This document shows positions 26,901 to 34,210 of a DNA stretch of 64,000 nt, in pieces. Position numbers and translations under genes: made by a program. The stretch comes from CAVQGM01 sp963712065 (GTDB lineage: Bacteria; Actinomycetota; Acidimicrobiia; Acidimicrobiales; Acidimicrobilacustridaceae): positions 496,001 to 560,000 of the forward strand of contig CAVQGM010000001.1 of assembly GCA_963712065.1 (NCBI GenBank), written 5' to 3'. The stretch's first letter is position 1. Every line of letters begins with the position of its first letter. The notes beneath the pieces are model-generated. The model saw nothing but the letters and a program-made list of their open reading frames with translations, ran no database searches and was not told the origin of the DNA.

Positions 26901-27107
26901 GTCGGTGACGTCCTCCGGTCGGGAGAGGAGCAGGAAGCGCCACGTGCCGTCGAGCGGGCGGAACCACGGCGACGAGGTCCGATCGAGGGAACGGGCCGAC
27001 GCCACGTCGGGGAAGGGGACGAGCGGGCTCCGCATCGGGAGTCGTCCGACACCGGTGATCTCGGGCGCGACCCATGTGCGCTCTCCCGCAGCACCGATGC
27101 CAACCAT
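23901..27107 (-). CDS. lacZ: Beta-galactosidase, glycoside hydrolase family 2
   Basis: 1068-residue LacZ-type enzyme that cleaves terminal beta-galactosides. In order it has a jelly-roll sugar-binding domain, an immunoglobulin-like domain, a TIM barrel with acid/base Glu469 in WSLGNESGYG and nucleophile Glu540 in LILCEYSHAMGNS, and the C-terminal small-chain domain. The length matches E. coli LacZ (1024). No signal peptide is seen, so it is cytoplasmic. It interrupts the conserved lysA-hom order, with 60- and 73-base gaps and no permease or regulator beside it. A TACGAT hexamer near 27158-27153 and GGGAGGGG before ATG suggest its own expression. Confidence 0.95.
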   Translation of the reverse strand: MVGIGAAGERTWVAPEITGVGRLPMRSPLVPFPDVASARSLDRTSSPWFRPLDGTWRFLLLSRPEDVTDDLVAAEVDETEWGETVVPGVWTVGKDGGAPLDPPIYTNVRMPFRGRPPEVPDENPTGVHRTTFRVPAEWRGRRVVLHLGGAISVLYVYVNGRPVGMAKDSRLPSEFDVTDHLEPGVNALTCVVVRWSDASYVEDQDQWWHAGLHREVYLYATGRTHVADVKAITGLADDDTTGTVDLEVTVGFDLARDVGPGWSVDAVVETIRGKARRDDPVAGPVPHTTLPYLFDGHVVRLHLDVPGIEPWSAERPTLYRLVVRLVDPDGAVREVVAERVGFRRVEVRDRQLLINGRPVLIMGMNRHDHHPDRGPAVTVDDMRADLLAMKAHHVNAVRTAHYPNDHRLLDLCDELGLYVVDEADFESHAWITSLCHDPRYRAALVERVSRMVERDKNHPSVILWSLGNESGYGAAHDAAAAWVRRYDPGRPLHYEGAVGWDLDAEAPVTDVVCPMYASVEAIVAWATEAKDPRRPLILCEYSHAMGNSNGGLADYVAAFEAHDGLQGGFVWEWKDHGLRQRLPDGRERFAYGGQFGDEPNDANFVADGIVGPTVDPHPALREFAHLAAPVRVTATDAELRRRRLRIHNRRWFTDLSDLRATWAVTVDGREVESGPLALPDLGPRQDATVAVPWSRVRLAGGQEAHVVVRVTQASATPWADAGHEVAHAQLALPARARPRPVARVTGSVAHLRDPGTGRVDVTTGALALEADDATGEVHALRWDGEDLLVRPPGLDLWRAPTDNDGIKAFLDRRDVWTDERGKPLGRWLGWGLDHLHRTPVGGSVRSEGRTVVLSRREKLWGTDPSIVATHRQHLTVHPGGDVVIDDEVEIPEAWDDLPRVGVSFTVPAGLGELEWYGGGPDECYPDRRAAAVRLRHRSSVGGQFVPYLVPQEHGLHVDTRWFALHGGAALGFGGLLVVAEDPTAFAFSASHHTAADLYAAADLTDLTPRPEVTVHVDVAHRGLGTLSCGPDTTPDHLVRPGRHRWSWRLRPFDASDDPATLARTTPAR

Positions 27108-27167
27108 CCGGTCCCCTCCCTGCTCGACGTCGACCCGGTCGTCCGGGGTCGGATCGTAGGTGCCCCG

Positions 27168-28436
27168 TCAGACGTCGAGGCGGAGGAGGTCGTCGTCGGA
27201 CTCCCGCCGCACGACCAGTCGAGCATCGCCTTCGCCCACGAACACGACCGCCGGCCGGGGCACCTTGTTGTAGTTGGAGCCCATCGAATGGCCGTACGCG
27301 CCGGTGACCGGGGTCGCCAGCACGTCGCCCACCCGGACGTCGGGGGGCACCGACCCGTCGAGCACCAGCCGGTCACCCGACTCGCAGTGCTTGCCCACCA
27401 CGGTGACCGCTCGGGTGCGGTCGGCCGCCACCGACCGGGGGAGGAAGGTCTCGTAGCCGCTGCCGTAGAGCACCGGACGCGGGTTGTCGCTCATGCCCCC
27501 GTCGACGGCCAGGTAGGTGCGGATGCCGGGGAGCTCCTTGAGCGTGCCGACGGTGTAGAGCGTGACGGCGGCCTGGGCGACGATCGCCCGTCCGGGCTCG
27601 GCGGTGACCGAGGCGGTGATGCCGTGCTCGGCGCAGGCCCGGTGGACGGCGTCGGCCCACTCGGTGATGGTGGGCGCGTGCTCGCCCTCGACGTAGGCGA
27701 CCCCGAGCCCGCCGCCGATCGACAGCTCGGGAAGCCCGTGGTCGTTGACGAAGCCGGCGACCGCCTCGATGGCCAGGGCGAAGAACTGGGCCTCGAACAC
27801 CTGGCTCCCGATGTGGGCGTGGATCCCGAGGAGGTCGACCGCCGACGAGCCGGCCGCTCGGGTCAGCGCCGCCTCGGCGTCGCCCGAGTACACCGGGAAC
27901 CCGAACTTCGAGTCGTCCTGGCCGGTGCGGATGAACTCGTGGGTGTGGGCCTCGACGCCGGGGGTGATGCGCAGCAGCACGCGGGGGACGGGCAACCCCT
28001 CCTTGACGAGGGCCTCGATGCGATCGAGCTCGTCGAACGAGTCGACGACGATCCTGCCGACGTCGTCCTGCATCGCCCTGGTCAGCTCGGCCGTGGACTT
28101 GTTGTTGCCGTGGAGCACCAGAGCCGAGGGCGCCACGCCCGCGGCTCGGGCGACGTGGTACTCGCCGCCGGTGGACACGTCGAGGTGCATGCCCTCCTCC
28201 ACGGCGAGGGCGGCCATGGCCTTGCAGAGGAACGCCTTGGTCGCGTAGTTCACCCCGGGCCCGAAACCGGCCACGGCCTCGCGGCAACGGTCGCGCAGAT
28301 GGGCCTCGTCGTACACGAACAGCGGCGTGCCGAACCGCTCCGCCAGCTCCAGCAGATCGCAGCCGCCGACGAGCAGGTGACCCTCGGCGTCGACCTCGTG
28401 GTGGGACGGGAGGAGCGATCGGGGCAGGACGCTCAC
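27168..28436 (-). CDS. lysA: Diaminopimelate decarboxylase
   Basis: Last step of lysine synthesis, decarboxylating meso-diaminopimelate with PLP. From GTG 28436 the product is 422 residues. Lys67 in NYATKAFLCKAM binds the cofactor. HGNNKS, the Gly-rich SIGGGLGVAY loop and the substrate Cys in GKHCESGD are present. The start overlaps the argS end (ATGTGAGCG), so lysA is coupled to argS as in mycobacteria. Confidence 0.96.
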   Translation of the reverse strand: MSVLPRSLLPSHHEVDAEGHLLVGGCDLLELAERFGTPLFVYDEAHLRDRCREAVAGFGPGVNYATKAFLCKAMAALAVEEGMHLDVSTGGEYHVARAAGVAPSALVLHGNNKSTAELTRAMQDDVGRIVVDSFDELDRIEALVKEGLPVPRVLLRITPGVEAHTHEFIRTGQDDSKFGFPVYSGDAEAALTRAAGSSAVDLLGIHAHIGSQVFEAQFFALAIEAVAGFVNDHGLPELSIGGGLGVAYVEGEHAPTITEWADAVHRACAEHGITASVTAEPGRAIVAQAAVTLYTVGTLKELPGIRTYLAVDGGMSDNPRPVLYGSGYETFLPRSVAADRTRAVTVVGKHCESGDRLVLDGSVPPDVRVGDVLATPVTGAYGHSMGSNYNKVPRPAVVFVGEGDARLVVRRESDDDLLRLDV

Positions 28437-30040
28437 ATCGCCTCCGGGGCCGACACCCCGAGCAGGTCGAGCCCGATGGCCAGCCCGGTCGCCGCCGACT
28501 CGACGAGCCACAGACGGGCCTGGGTGAGCTCGGGCGGCACGCCCTCCCCCAGCACGTAGCAGTCGTGGTAGAAGCCGTGCAGGGCGCCGGCCAGCTCGCG
28601 CACCCAGGTGGTGATGCGGTGCGGAGCCCGGTCGTGGGCGGCGACGGCCAAGGTGTCGGGCAGCTCCGACAGCGAGCGCAGCACCTCCAGCTCGCGCTCG
28701 TGGGTGAGCAGCGCGAGGTCGACCCCGTCGAGCGGCGCCCGCACCACGCCGCGTTCACCGGCGACCCGCTCGATGGAGCGGATGCGGGCGTAGGCCATCT
28801 GCACGTAGAACACCGGGTTGTCCATGGCCTGGCTCTTGACCACGTCGAAGTCGAAGGTCAGCGGCGAGTCGATCGACTGGAGCAGGTAGGTGAGCCTGGC
28901 GGCGTCGGGACCGACCTCGTCGAGCACGTCGCGCAGCTCGATGATGTCGCCGGCGCGCTTCGACAGGCGCACCGGCTCGCCCCCCTGCACGAGGTTCACA
29001 AGCTGGGTGATGGCCACCTCGAACTGCTCGACGGGGTGGCCCAGGGCCTCGATGGCGGCTCGCATCCGGGGCACGTAGCCGTGGTGATCGGCGCCCCACA
29101 CGTCGATCAGCAGGGCGAAGCCGCGCCCGAACTTGTCGCGGTGGTAGGCGATGTCGGGGAGGAGGTAGGTGAACTCGCCGTCGCCCTTGATGAGGACGCG
29201 GTCCTTGTCGTCGCCGAACGAGGTGGACCGCAACCAGGTGGCGCCGTCCTGCTCGAAGGCGACGCCTCGCGCCGTCAGGTCGGCCAGGGTCTGGGTGATC
29301 GCCCCCGACTCGATCATCGAGCGCTCGCTGAACCACGTGTCGAAGTGCACGTTCATGCGCTGGAGGGTCTCGCGGTGGTCCTCGACGGCGCGGGCCTCGC
29401 CCCACTCGAGGACGTCGACCCCCTCGGGGATCTCGGCCGCCCACTCGCCGATGTAGTCGCCCTGGTAGCCGCCCGCGGGCACGTCCTCGCCCCGCTGCCG
29501 GGCGGCCAGCGACGCGGCGAACAGCTGCATCTGGGTGCCCCGGTCGTTGAGGTAGTTCTCGCGGTGCACGGCGTAGCCACACCGCTCGAGCACCCGGGCG
29601 AGGGAGTCGCCATAGGCGGCACCGCGCCCGTGGCCGGCGTGCAGGGGCCCGGTGGGGTTGGCACTCACGAACTCCACGTTGACGCGGGTGCCGCCGCCGA
29701 GGTCGGGCCGGGCGTAGCCGTCGACACCCTCCGTCACGACCGTGGTGAGCACGTCGTGGAGCCAGGAATCGGCCAGGTGGAAGTTCACGAAGCCCGGCCC
29801 GGCCACCTCGACGTGGCGCACGTGGACCGGGGGGGCGGCGTCGAGCCGCTGGGCGAGGGCCACGGCGAGGTCGCGTGGCTTCCATCCCGCCTGCTTGGCG
29901 GTGACCATGGCGACGTTGCTCGACCAGTCCCCGTGCTCACGGCGAGCGGGACGCTCGAGGTGGATCGTCTCGGGGAGGGGATCGACTTCGAGGGTCGCCA
30001 GCGCGGCACGCACGGCCTCGGCGAGCTGGTCGCGGATCAC
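28433..30040 (-). CDS. argS: Arginyl-tRNA synthetase
   Basis: Class I synthetase that charges tRNA-Arg, an example of which is encoded just upstream on the other strand. The 535-residue product has an N-terminal tRNA-binding domain, the HIGH-equivalent HAGH (134-137) in NPTGPLHAGHGRGAAYG, the degenerate KMSK-region RLSKRAGD common in ArgRS, and a C-terminal DALR anticodon-binding domain. GTG at 30040 is set by AAGGAG six bases before it. Confidence 0.96.
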   Translation of the reverse strand: MIRDQLAEAVRAALATLEVDPLPETIHLERPARREHGDWSSNVAMVTAKQAGWKPRDLAVALAQRLDAAPPVHVRHVEVAGPGFVNFHLADSWLHDVLTTVVTEGVDGYARPDLGGGTRVNVEFVSANPTGPLHAGHGRGAAYGDSLARVLERCGYAVHRENYLNDRGTQMQLFAASLAARQRGEDVPAGGYQGDYIGEWAAEIPEGVDVLEWGEARAVEDHRETLQRMNVHFDTWFSERSMIESGAITQTLADLTARGVAFEQDGATWLRSTSFGDDKDRVLIKGDGEFTYLLPDIAYHRDKFGRGFALLIDVWGADHHGYVPRMRAAIEALGHPVEQFEVAITQLVNLVQGGEPVRLSKRAGDIIELRDVLDEVGPDAARLTYLLQSIDSPLTFDFDVVKSQAMDNPVFYVQMAYARIRSIERVAGERGVVRAPLDGVDLALLTHERELEVLRSLSELPDTLAVAAHDRAPHRITTWVRELAGALHGFYHDCYVLGEGVPPELTQARLWLVESAATGLAIGLDLLGVSAPEAM

Positions 30041-30146
30041 AACGCTCCTTGACGGATCGGGGGTCGGGTCAGGCTAGCGAACGCTCACCCGGGACCCGGC
30101 ACCGGTTCGGGGACCGGCAGGGGGTCGCGCTACGCTCGGCGGTCCC

Positions 30147-30218
30147 GCCCTCGTAGCTCAGGGGATAGAGCATCGGCCTCCGGAGCCGTGTGCGCAGGTT
30201 CGAATCCTGCCGAGGGCG
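30147..30218 (+). tRNA. tRNA-Arg (anticodon CCG)
   Basis: The cloverleaf folds by hand: acceptor GCCCTCG/CGAGGGC, D-arm GCTC/GAGC, anticodon loop CTCCGGA with anticodon CCG, and T-arm GCAGG-TTCGAAT-CCTGC. Position 27-43 is a T-T mismatch. The 3' CCA is not encoded in register: the discriminator G is followed by CCC. It lies divergently next to argS, an apt neighbour. Confidence 0.95.
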
Positions 30219-30226
30219 CCCAGGAG

Positions 30227-30278
30227 GGTTCTGGTGTGAAGGTCGGTCGCCCTGGCGACCTGAAGTCACACCAGAACC
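30227..30278. repeat. Intergenic hairpin with GGTTCTGGTGTG arms (copy 1)
   Basis: A 13-base perfect outer stem, GGTTCTGGTGTGA (30227-30239) with 30266-30278, encloses an inner stem GGTCGCC/GGCGACC (30245-30251/30254-30260) with a 2-base loop. It sits 9 bases after the tRNA and 38 bases before the end of the VOC gene. The outer arm sequence recurs in a second hairpin at 34090-34139, so this may be a repeat family rather than only a tRNA terminator. No T-run follows. Confidence 0.65.
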
Positions 30279-30316
30279 GGGATCTTCAGGCGGGGGCTCG
30301 GGCTCAGGGACCGGGC

Positions 30317-30676
30317 TCAGGGACCGGGCTGCCGGCTGCGCAGCACGCAGAACTCGTTGCCCTCGGGGTCGGCGAGGACCACCCACGACTCGTCGCCCTG
30401 GCCGACGTCGGCTCGGGTCGCCCCGAGGGCCAGGAGCCGTTCGACCTCGGCCGCCTGGTCGTCGGGACGCAGGTCGACGTGCAGTCGGTTCTTGCCCACC
30501 TTGGCCTCGGGCACGGCGGCGAACAGCAGGCCCGGGAGCCGGTCGGGCCTCGGCCGGATCTCGTAGTCGCCCGGGTCCGTGGGGATCGACACCCAACCGA
30601 GCGCCACCTCCCACCAACGGCCCAGGCCGACGGGGTCACGGGCGTCGACGACGGTCTGCTCCCACTCCAGGCTCAC
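30317..30676 (-). CDS. VOC/glyoxalase-like domain protein
   Basis: 119 residues forming one vicinal-oxygen-chelate half-barrel pair: VVDARDPVGLGRWWEVALGW at the N-terminus, LHVDLRPDDQAAEVERLLALG in the middle, and the terminal LADPEGNEFCVL. The pattern matches small glyoxalase-like family members annotated near actinobacterial housekeeping genes. The substrate is unknown. GTG at 30676 has a TAGGCT hexamer (30688-30683) 6 bases before it and no ribosome-binding site, which fits a leaderless transcript. Confidence 0.85.
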   Translation of the reverse strand: MSLEWEQTVVDARDPVGLGRWWEVALGWVSIPTDPGDYEIRPRPDRLPGLLFAAVPEAKVGKNRLHVDLRPDDQAAEVERLLALGATRADVGQGDESWVVLADPEGNEFCVLRSRQPGP

Positions 30677-30701
30677 GGGCCGAGCCTAGGAGCCGGTCGA
30701 C

Positions 30702-32270
30702 TCAGCCGCAGCTGACGCCCGGGGGCGGCTCACCTGGGGTCACGCCGACAGGCGCGGCGTAGGGGTTGGTGGTGGTGGTCGTCCCGTCGCCGTTCCCGCC
30801 GCCCGTCCCACCGGTCCCGTCGGGGTCCCCGTCCCCGTCGTCCGTGGGGTCGGTGGCCGAGACCCCGGTGCCCGAGCTGCCGGCCGGCACCCCCGTCACG
30901 GTGGTGAAGTTGCGGCCGGTGACCACCACCACCTCGCCCGCGTCGAGGGTGGCGTCCTCTTCGAAGGTCACCCCGGTGAGGTGGCTGGCGACGGCCTCGG
31001 CCACCTCGCGCTGGCCGGCGGCGTAGCGCACGATCGTCGACCGGGCCGGCTCGTCGGCGTTGCCGGTCGCGGCGACCACGAAGCCCAGGTCCTCGAAGGC
31101 GGCCTCGGCCTCGGAGGCCTGGCCGCCGATGCCGCTGCCGTTCTCGATGGTGAGGGTGACCGTCGACGGGTCGATCATCGGCACGGTGGCCGGGTCCTGG
31201 CCCCGGAAGACGGCGAGCACGCGGTCGGCGGCGGGCTGGTCGAGCTTCAGCACCGATGCGCCCCCCGCCGTCCGGTCGTCGATCACCGGCAGGTTGTGGG
31301 TCACCAGCTGATCGCCGGTGAACTCCCGGAACTGCTGGCCGAGGGTCCACAGGTCGTCGATGCCCATGTCGTCGTCGATGCTCAGGTTCTGGACGGTGGC
31401 GGTCATCAACGAGTTGGCCGAGCGGAAGTCGAGGCTCACGGCCTTGTCGGTGGCCCGGTCGAGCACCTCGCGGACGAACACCTGCTGCCGGGTCACCCGG
31501 CCGAGGTCGCCGGTGCCGTCGTAGTCCCAGCCGTCGTCCTCGGTCCAGGTCTCGAGGTGGCGGGCCCGGGCGAAGGCGAGGGCCTGATCGCCGTCGAGGG
31601 TGACGCAGCCGGGCTCGTCGACGTACAGGCCGGAGTTGCGGTCGCGCATGGGCTGGTCGAAGTACATCGGCACGCCGTCGATCGCCCCGACGATGTCCTT
31701 GAAGCTGCGGAAGTCGATCTCCACGTAGTGGTTGATGTCGATCCCGAAGTCGTCCTTGATCGTGTCGACGAGCTGCTGTGCGCCACCGATGGCGTAGGCG
31801 GTGTTGATGCGCTCGTTGCCGTCGGTGCCAGAGATCGGGATCCAGAGGTCGCGCGGGAACGAGACCAGGTCGATCGTCCGGGCCTCGGCGTCCACCCGGG
31901 CGATCATGATGGTGTCGCTGCGCCGTCCGCTGGTGTCCTCGGCCTCGAGGAACGCCGAGGCGTTGGGATCGTCTTCGGCGACGACCTCCCGCGAGTCGGA
32001 GCCGACGATCAGGTAGTTGACCGGTTCGTCGAGGCCGGCCTCCCGGAGGTCGAGGGCCTGGCGGTCGATCTGGCTGTACCGCCACCACGAGTAGCCGGCG
32101 CCGGCGGCGACGGCGACCACGGCGACCACGGCGACCACCCCGAGACCGAGCAGGACGCGCTGGCGCCAGGTGCGGCGAGCGCGGGGGTTCGCCGGCGTGG
32201 CACCGTCCGTCGGTGGCGTGGGGTCGGGCGCGGCCGGGGACGGGGACGGGGGGTTCGGGCCGGACGACAT
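30702..32270 (-). CDS. LytR-CpsA-Psr (LCP) family cell-envelope ligase with LytR C-terminal domain
   Basis: Membrane enzyme that transfers lipid-linked glycopolymers onto peptidoglycan. The 522-residue product has a Pro-rich cytoplasmic N-terminus, one transmembrane helix (VLLGLGVVAVVAVVAVAAGAG) and the LCP domain (RRSDTIMIARVDAEARTIDLVSFPRDLWIPI, shortened here as RRSDTIMIARVDA...VSFPRDLWIPI). A C-terminal LytR_C domain (LTIENGSGIGGQASEAEAAF) and a Gly/Thr-rich tail follow. With wecA in the window it suggests a WecA-primed wall polymer. A TAGCCT lies 9 bases before ATG. Confidence 0.93.
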   Translation of the reverse strand: MSSGPNPPSPSPAAPDPTPPTDGATPANPRARRTWRQRVLLGLGVVAVVAVVAVAAGAGYSWWRYSQIDRQALDLREAGLDEPVNYLIVGSDSREVVAEDDPNASAFLEAEDTSGRRSDTIMIARVDAEARTIDLVSFPRDLWIPISGTDGNERINTAYAIGGAQQLVDTIKDDFGIDINHYVEIDFRSFKDIVGAIDGVPMYFDQPMRDRNSGLYVDEPGCVTLDGDQALAFARARHLETWTEDDGWDYDGTGDLGRVTRQQVFVREVLDRATDKAVSLDFRSANSLMTATVQNLSIDDDMGIDDLWTLGQQFREFTGDQLVTHNLPVIDDRTAGGASVLKLDQPAADRVLAVFRGQDPATVPMIDPSTVTLTIENGSGIGGQASEAEAAFEDLGFVVAATGNADEPARSTIVRYAAGQREVAEAVASHLTGVTFEEDATLDAGEVVVVTGRNFTTVTGVPAGSSGTGVSATDPTDDGDGDPDGTGGTGGGNGDGTTTTTNPYAAPVGVTPGEPPPGVSCG

Positions 32271-32364
32271 GACCCGTCGAGGCTACCGAGGCGAACGGGT
32301 CTTCACGGGTCACCCCCTCCCCGTGTGACCCATGGCTCGTCATCTGCCTCGAGGGTGGGGAACG

Positions 32365-32778
32365 CTACGTCGCCGACCACCACTGCCAGCGGACGAGCTC
32401 CACCACGATGGCCGGGCCGACGGGGCGGCGCTCCCGGTACTGCGGGTACTTGGCCACCAGCGCGTCGATGGCGGTCGCGTGTCGAGGCCCGCCCTCGACC
32501 ACCTCGGCCACGCCCCGGAGACGCACCCACCACAGGGCCGACCAGTCGCGGTCGTCGTACTGGTCGACGAGCACGCTCACCTCGGGTCGGGCCCGCACGT
32601 TGTCGAGCCGGCGCAGGTGGGTGGTCGTCTTGGGCTTGTGGTCGACGGCGGTGACGAGGCGCCCGTCCACGACGGCGAAGGTGATCGGCACCAGGTCGAG
32701 CCGGCCGGTGGCGGTGAGGGTGCCGAGCCGGGCGACCCGGGCCGCCTCGACGAGGGCCCGGGCCCGCACCTCGTCCAT
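32365..32778 (-). CDS. PPOX-class FMN/F420-binding oxidoreductase
   Basis: 137-residue split-barrel flavoprotein. It shows ARLGTLTATGRLDLVPITFAV, LVTAVDHKPKTTTHLRRLDN and VLVDQYDDRDWSALWWVRL, the pattern of the TIGR03668-type F420-dependent PPOX family of actinobacteria. It probably binds F420 or FMN through the KxKTT loop and reduces a small substrate. ATG at 32778 gives the usual length. It lies 16 bases downstream of the acyl-CoA dehydrogenase gene on the same strand. Confidence 0.85.
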   Translation of the reverse strand: MDEVRARALVEAARVARLGTLTATGRLDLVPITFAVVDGRLVTAVDHKPKTTTHLRRLDNVRARPEVSVLVDQYDDRDWSALWWVRLRGVAEVVEGGPRHATAIDALVAKYPQYRERRPVGPAIVVELVRWQWWSAT

Positions 32779-32794
32779 GCCGACGGGACCGGCG

Positions 32795-34048
32795 CTACTT
32801 GGCGCCGACGTCGACCGGCTTCGGCTCCTTGGGCAGGCCGAGCACCCGTTCGCCGACGATGTTGCGCTGGATCTGCGAGGTGCCACCCCAGATCGTCTCC
32901 GACCGGGAGAAGAAGAACGACGACTGCAGCACCGAGGCCGGGTAGCGATCGTTGGTGCGCCGGGCGCCGTAGCCCGGCACCGACTCCTCGACCGACGGGT
33001 CACCGGTCAGGACCTGGCTCTCCAGGCCGAGGATGTCCATGGCGAGGTTCATGACGTCCTGGTGGTACTCGCTCCAGAACATCTTGTTGGTGGCGCCGAG
33101 GGCGGCCACCCCGAAGTCCTTCTTGTGCTGCACCACCGAGGTGAGGGTGCGGAGCCCGTTGATGCGCATGATCTGCACCTTCGACCAGGCCTTGGCCAGT
33201 CGCTGACGGATGAGCGGATCGTCGATGGCACCGTTCTTCCTGGCCTTGTCGATGATGACCTCGAGCTCCTTCTCGAAGCGGCGGTGGCCGGTGGTGGCCG
33301 ACGAGCCCCGCTCGAAGCCGAGGGTGGTCATGGCCACGTTCCACCCGTTGTTCACCCCGCCGACCACGTTCTCCTTCGGGCAGCGGGCGTTGGTGAAGAA
33401 CACCTCGCAGAACTCGGCCGACCCGTCGACCTGCTCGATGGGTCGCACCTCGACGCCCTCCTGCTTCATGGGGCACAGGAGGTAGGAGATGCCCTTGTGC
33501 TTGGAGGCCTCCTTGTCGGTGCGGCAGAGGATGAAGATGTAGTCGGCGACGAAGCCCTGGGTCGTCCAGATCTTCTGGCCGTTGACGACCCACTCGTCGC
33601 CGTCGAGCTCGGCCGTCGTCTTGAGCGACGCCAGGTCGGAACCGGCGTCGGGCTCGGAGAAGCCCTGGCACCAGGCGATCTGCCCGGAGAGGATCTTGGG
33701 CAGGAACTCCTTCTTCTGCTCCTCGGTGCCCCACTGCAGGATCGTCGGGCCGACGAGGGTGTCGCCGAAGAAGTCGGCCCGCAGCGGCGCGTTGGCCCGA
33801 TGGAACTCCTCGGCCAGCACCACCGACTCCATGGTGGTGAGCCCCTTGCCGCCGTACTCGGCCGGCCACGAGGCGCAGATCCACCCGCCCTCGAACAGCT
33901 TGGTCGTCCACTCCTGCTGGAAGCGGAGCTTCGCCTCGCCCTCGAGGACGAACCCGGGCTCGAACCACCCGGCCGGGAGGTTGTCCTCCAGCCAGGCCCG
34001 GATCTCCTTGCGGAAGGTCTCGGCTTCAGGGGGATAGGTCAGATCCAT
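32795..34048 (-). CDS. Acyl-CoA dehydrogenase family protein
   Basis: FAD enzyme of acyl-CoA alpha,beta-oxidation, 417 residues. Landmarks are WCQGFSEPDAGSDLASLKTT (FAD and substrate loop), WVVNGQKIWTTQGFVADYIF, and the C-terminal SETIWGGTSQIQRNIVGERV. The catalytic base is not at the usual EGT position of medium-chain enzymes, so it may belong to the FadE groups acting on steroid or odd substrates (inference). Electrons would pass to the ETF encoded at 43.8-45.6 kb. Confidence 0.94.
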   Translation of the reverse strand: MDLTYPPEAETFRKEIRAWLEDNLPAGWFEPGFVLEGEAKLRFQQEWTTKLFEGGWICASWPAEYGGKGLTTMESVVLAEEFHRANAPLRADFFGDTLVGPTILQWGTEEQKKEFLPKILSGQIAWCQGFSEPDAGSDLASLKTTAELDGDEWVVNGQKIWTTQGFVADYIFILCRTDKEASKHKGISYLLCPMKQEGVEVRPIEQVDGSAEFCEVFFTNARCPKENVVGGVNNGWNVAMTTLGFERGSSATTGHRRFEKELEVIIDKARKNGAIDDPLIRQRLAKAWSKVQIMRINGLRTLTSVVQHKKDFGVAALGATNKMFWSEYHQDVMNLAMDILGLESQVLTGDPSVEESVPGYGARRTNDRYPASVLQSSFFFSRSETIWGGTSQIQRNIVGERVLGLPKEPKPVDVGAK

Positions 34049-34089
34049 GTCCCCATCTTGACCGGCCGGTCAAGGCCTGGCCAACCCCG

Positions 34090-34139
34090 GTTCTGGTGTG
34101 GGATCCGGTCGTGGGAACGACCGGATCCCACACCAGAAC
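34090..34139. repeat. Perfect 23-base hairpin with GTTCTGGTGTG arms (copy 2)
   Basis: Left arm 34090-34112 begins GTTCTGGTGTGGGATCCGG and pairs without mismatch with 34117-34139. The loop is GGGA. The terminal GTTCTGGTGTG is shared with the hairpin at 30227-30278. It lies in the 162-base gap between the CDF exporter gene and the acyl-CoA dehydrogenase gene, both minus strand. It could stop or insulate transcription, but no T-run follows, and the shared arm is not explained by termination alone. Confidence 0.75.
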
Positions 34140-34140
34140 G

Positions 34141-34206
34141 GGCAGGGGCGGGCAGGGGCGGGCAGGGGGCGGCAGGGGCGGGCAGGGGGCGGCAGGGGCG
34201 GGCAGG
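34141..34206. repeat. C-rich/G-rich decamer tandem array
   Basis: Six to seven copies of GGCAGGGGCG, some as GGCAGGGGGC, directly next to the hairpin at 34090-34139 and ending 5 bases before the CDF stop codon. The plus strand has many G-runs able to form a quadruplex. The transcript of the CDF gene would read it as a nearly G-free C-rich stretch, the composition Rho loads on. Confidence 0.8.
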
Positions 34207-34210
34207 CGGG

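Noticed and set aside
23847..28559. A 1570-codon open frame on the plus strand
   Set aside because: It is the antisense of lacZ and lysA; high GC keeps the frame open. The product is Arg/Val/His-biased and matches nothing.
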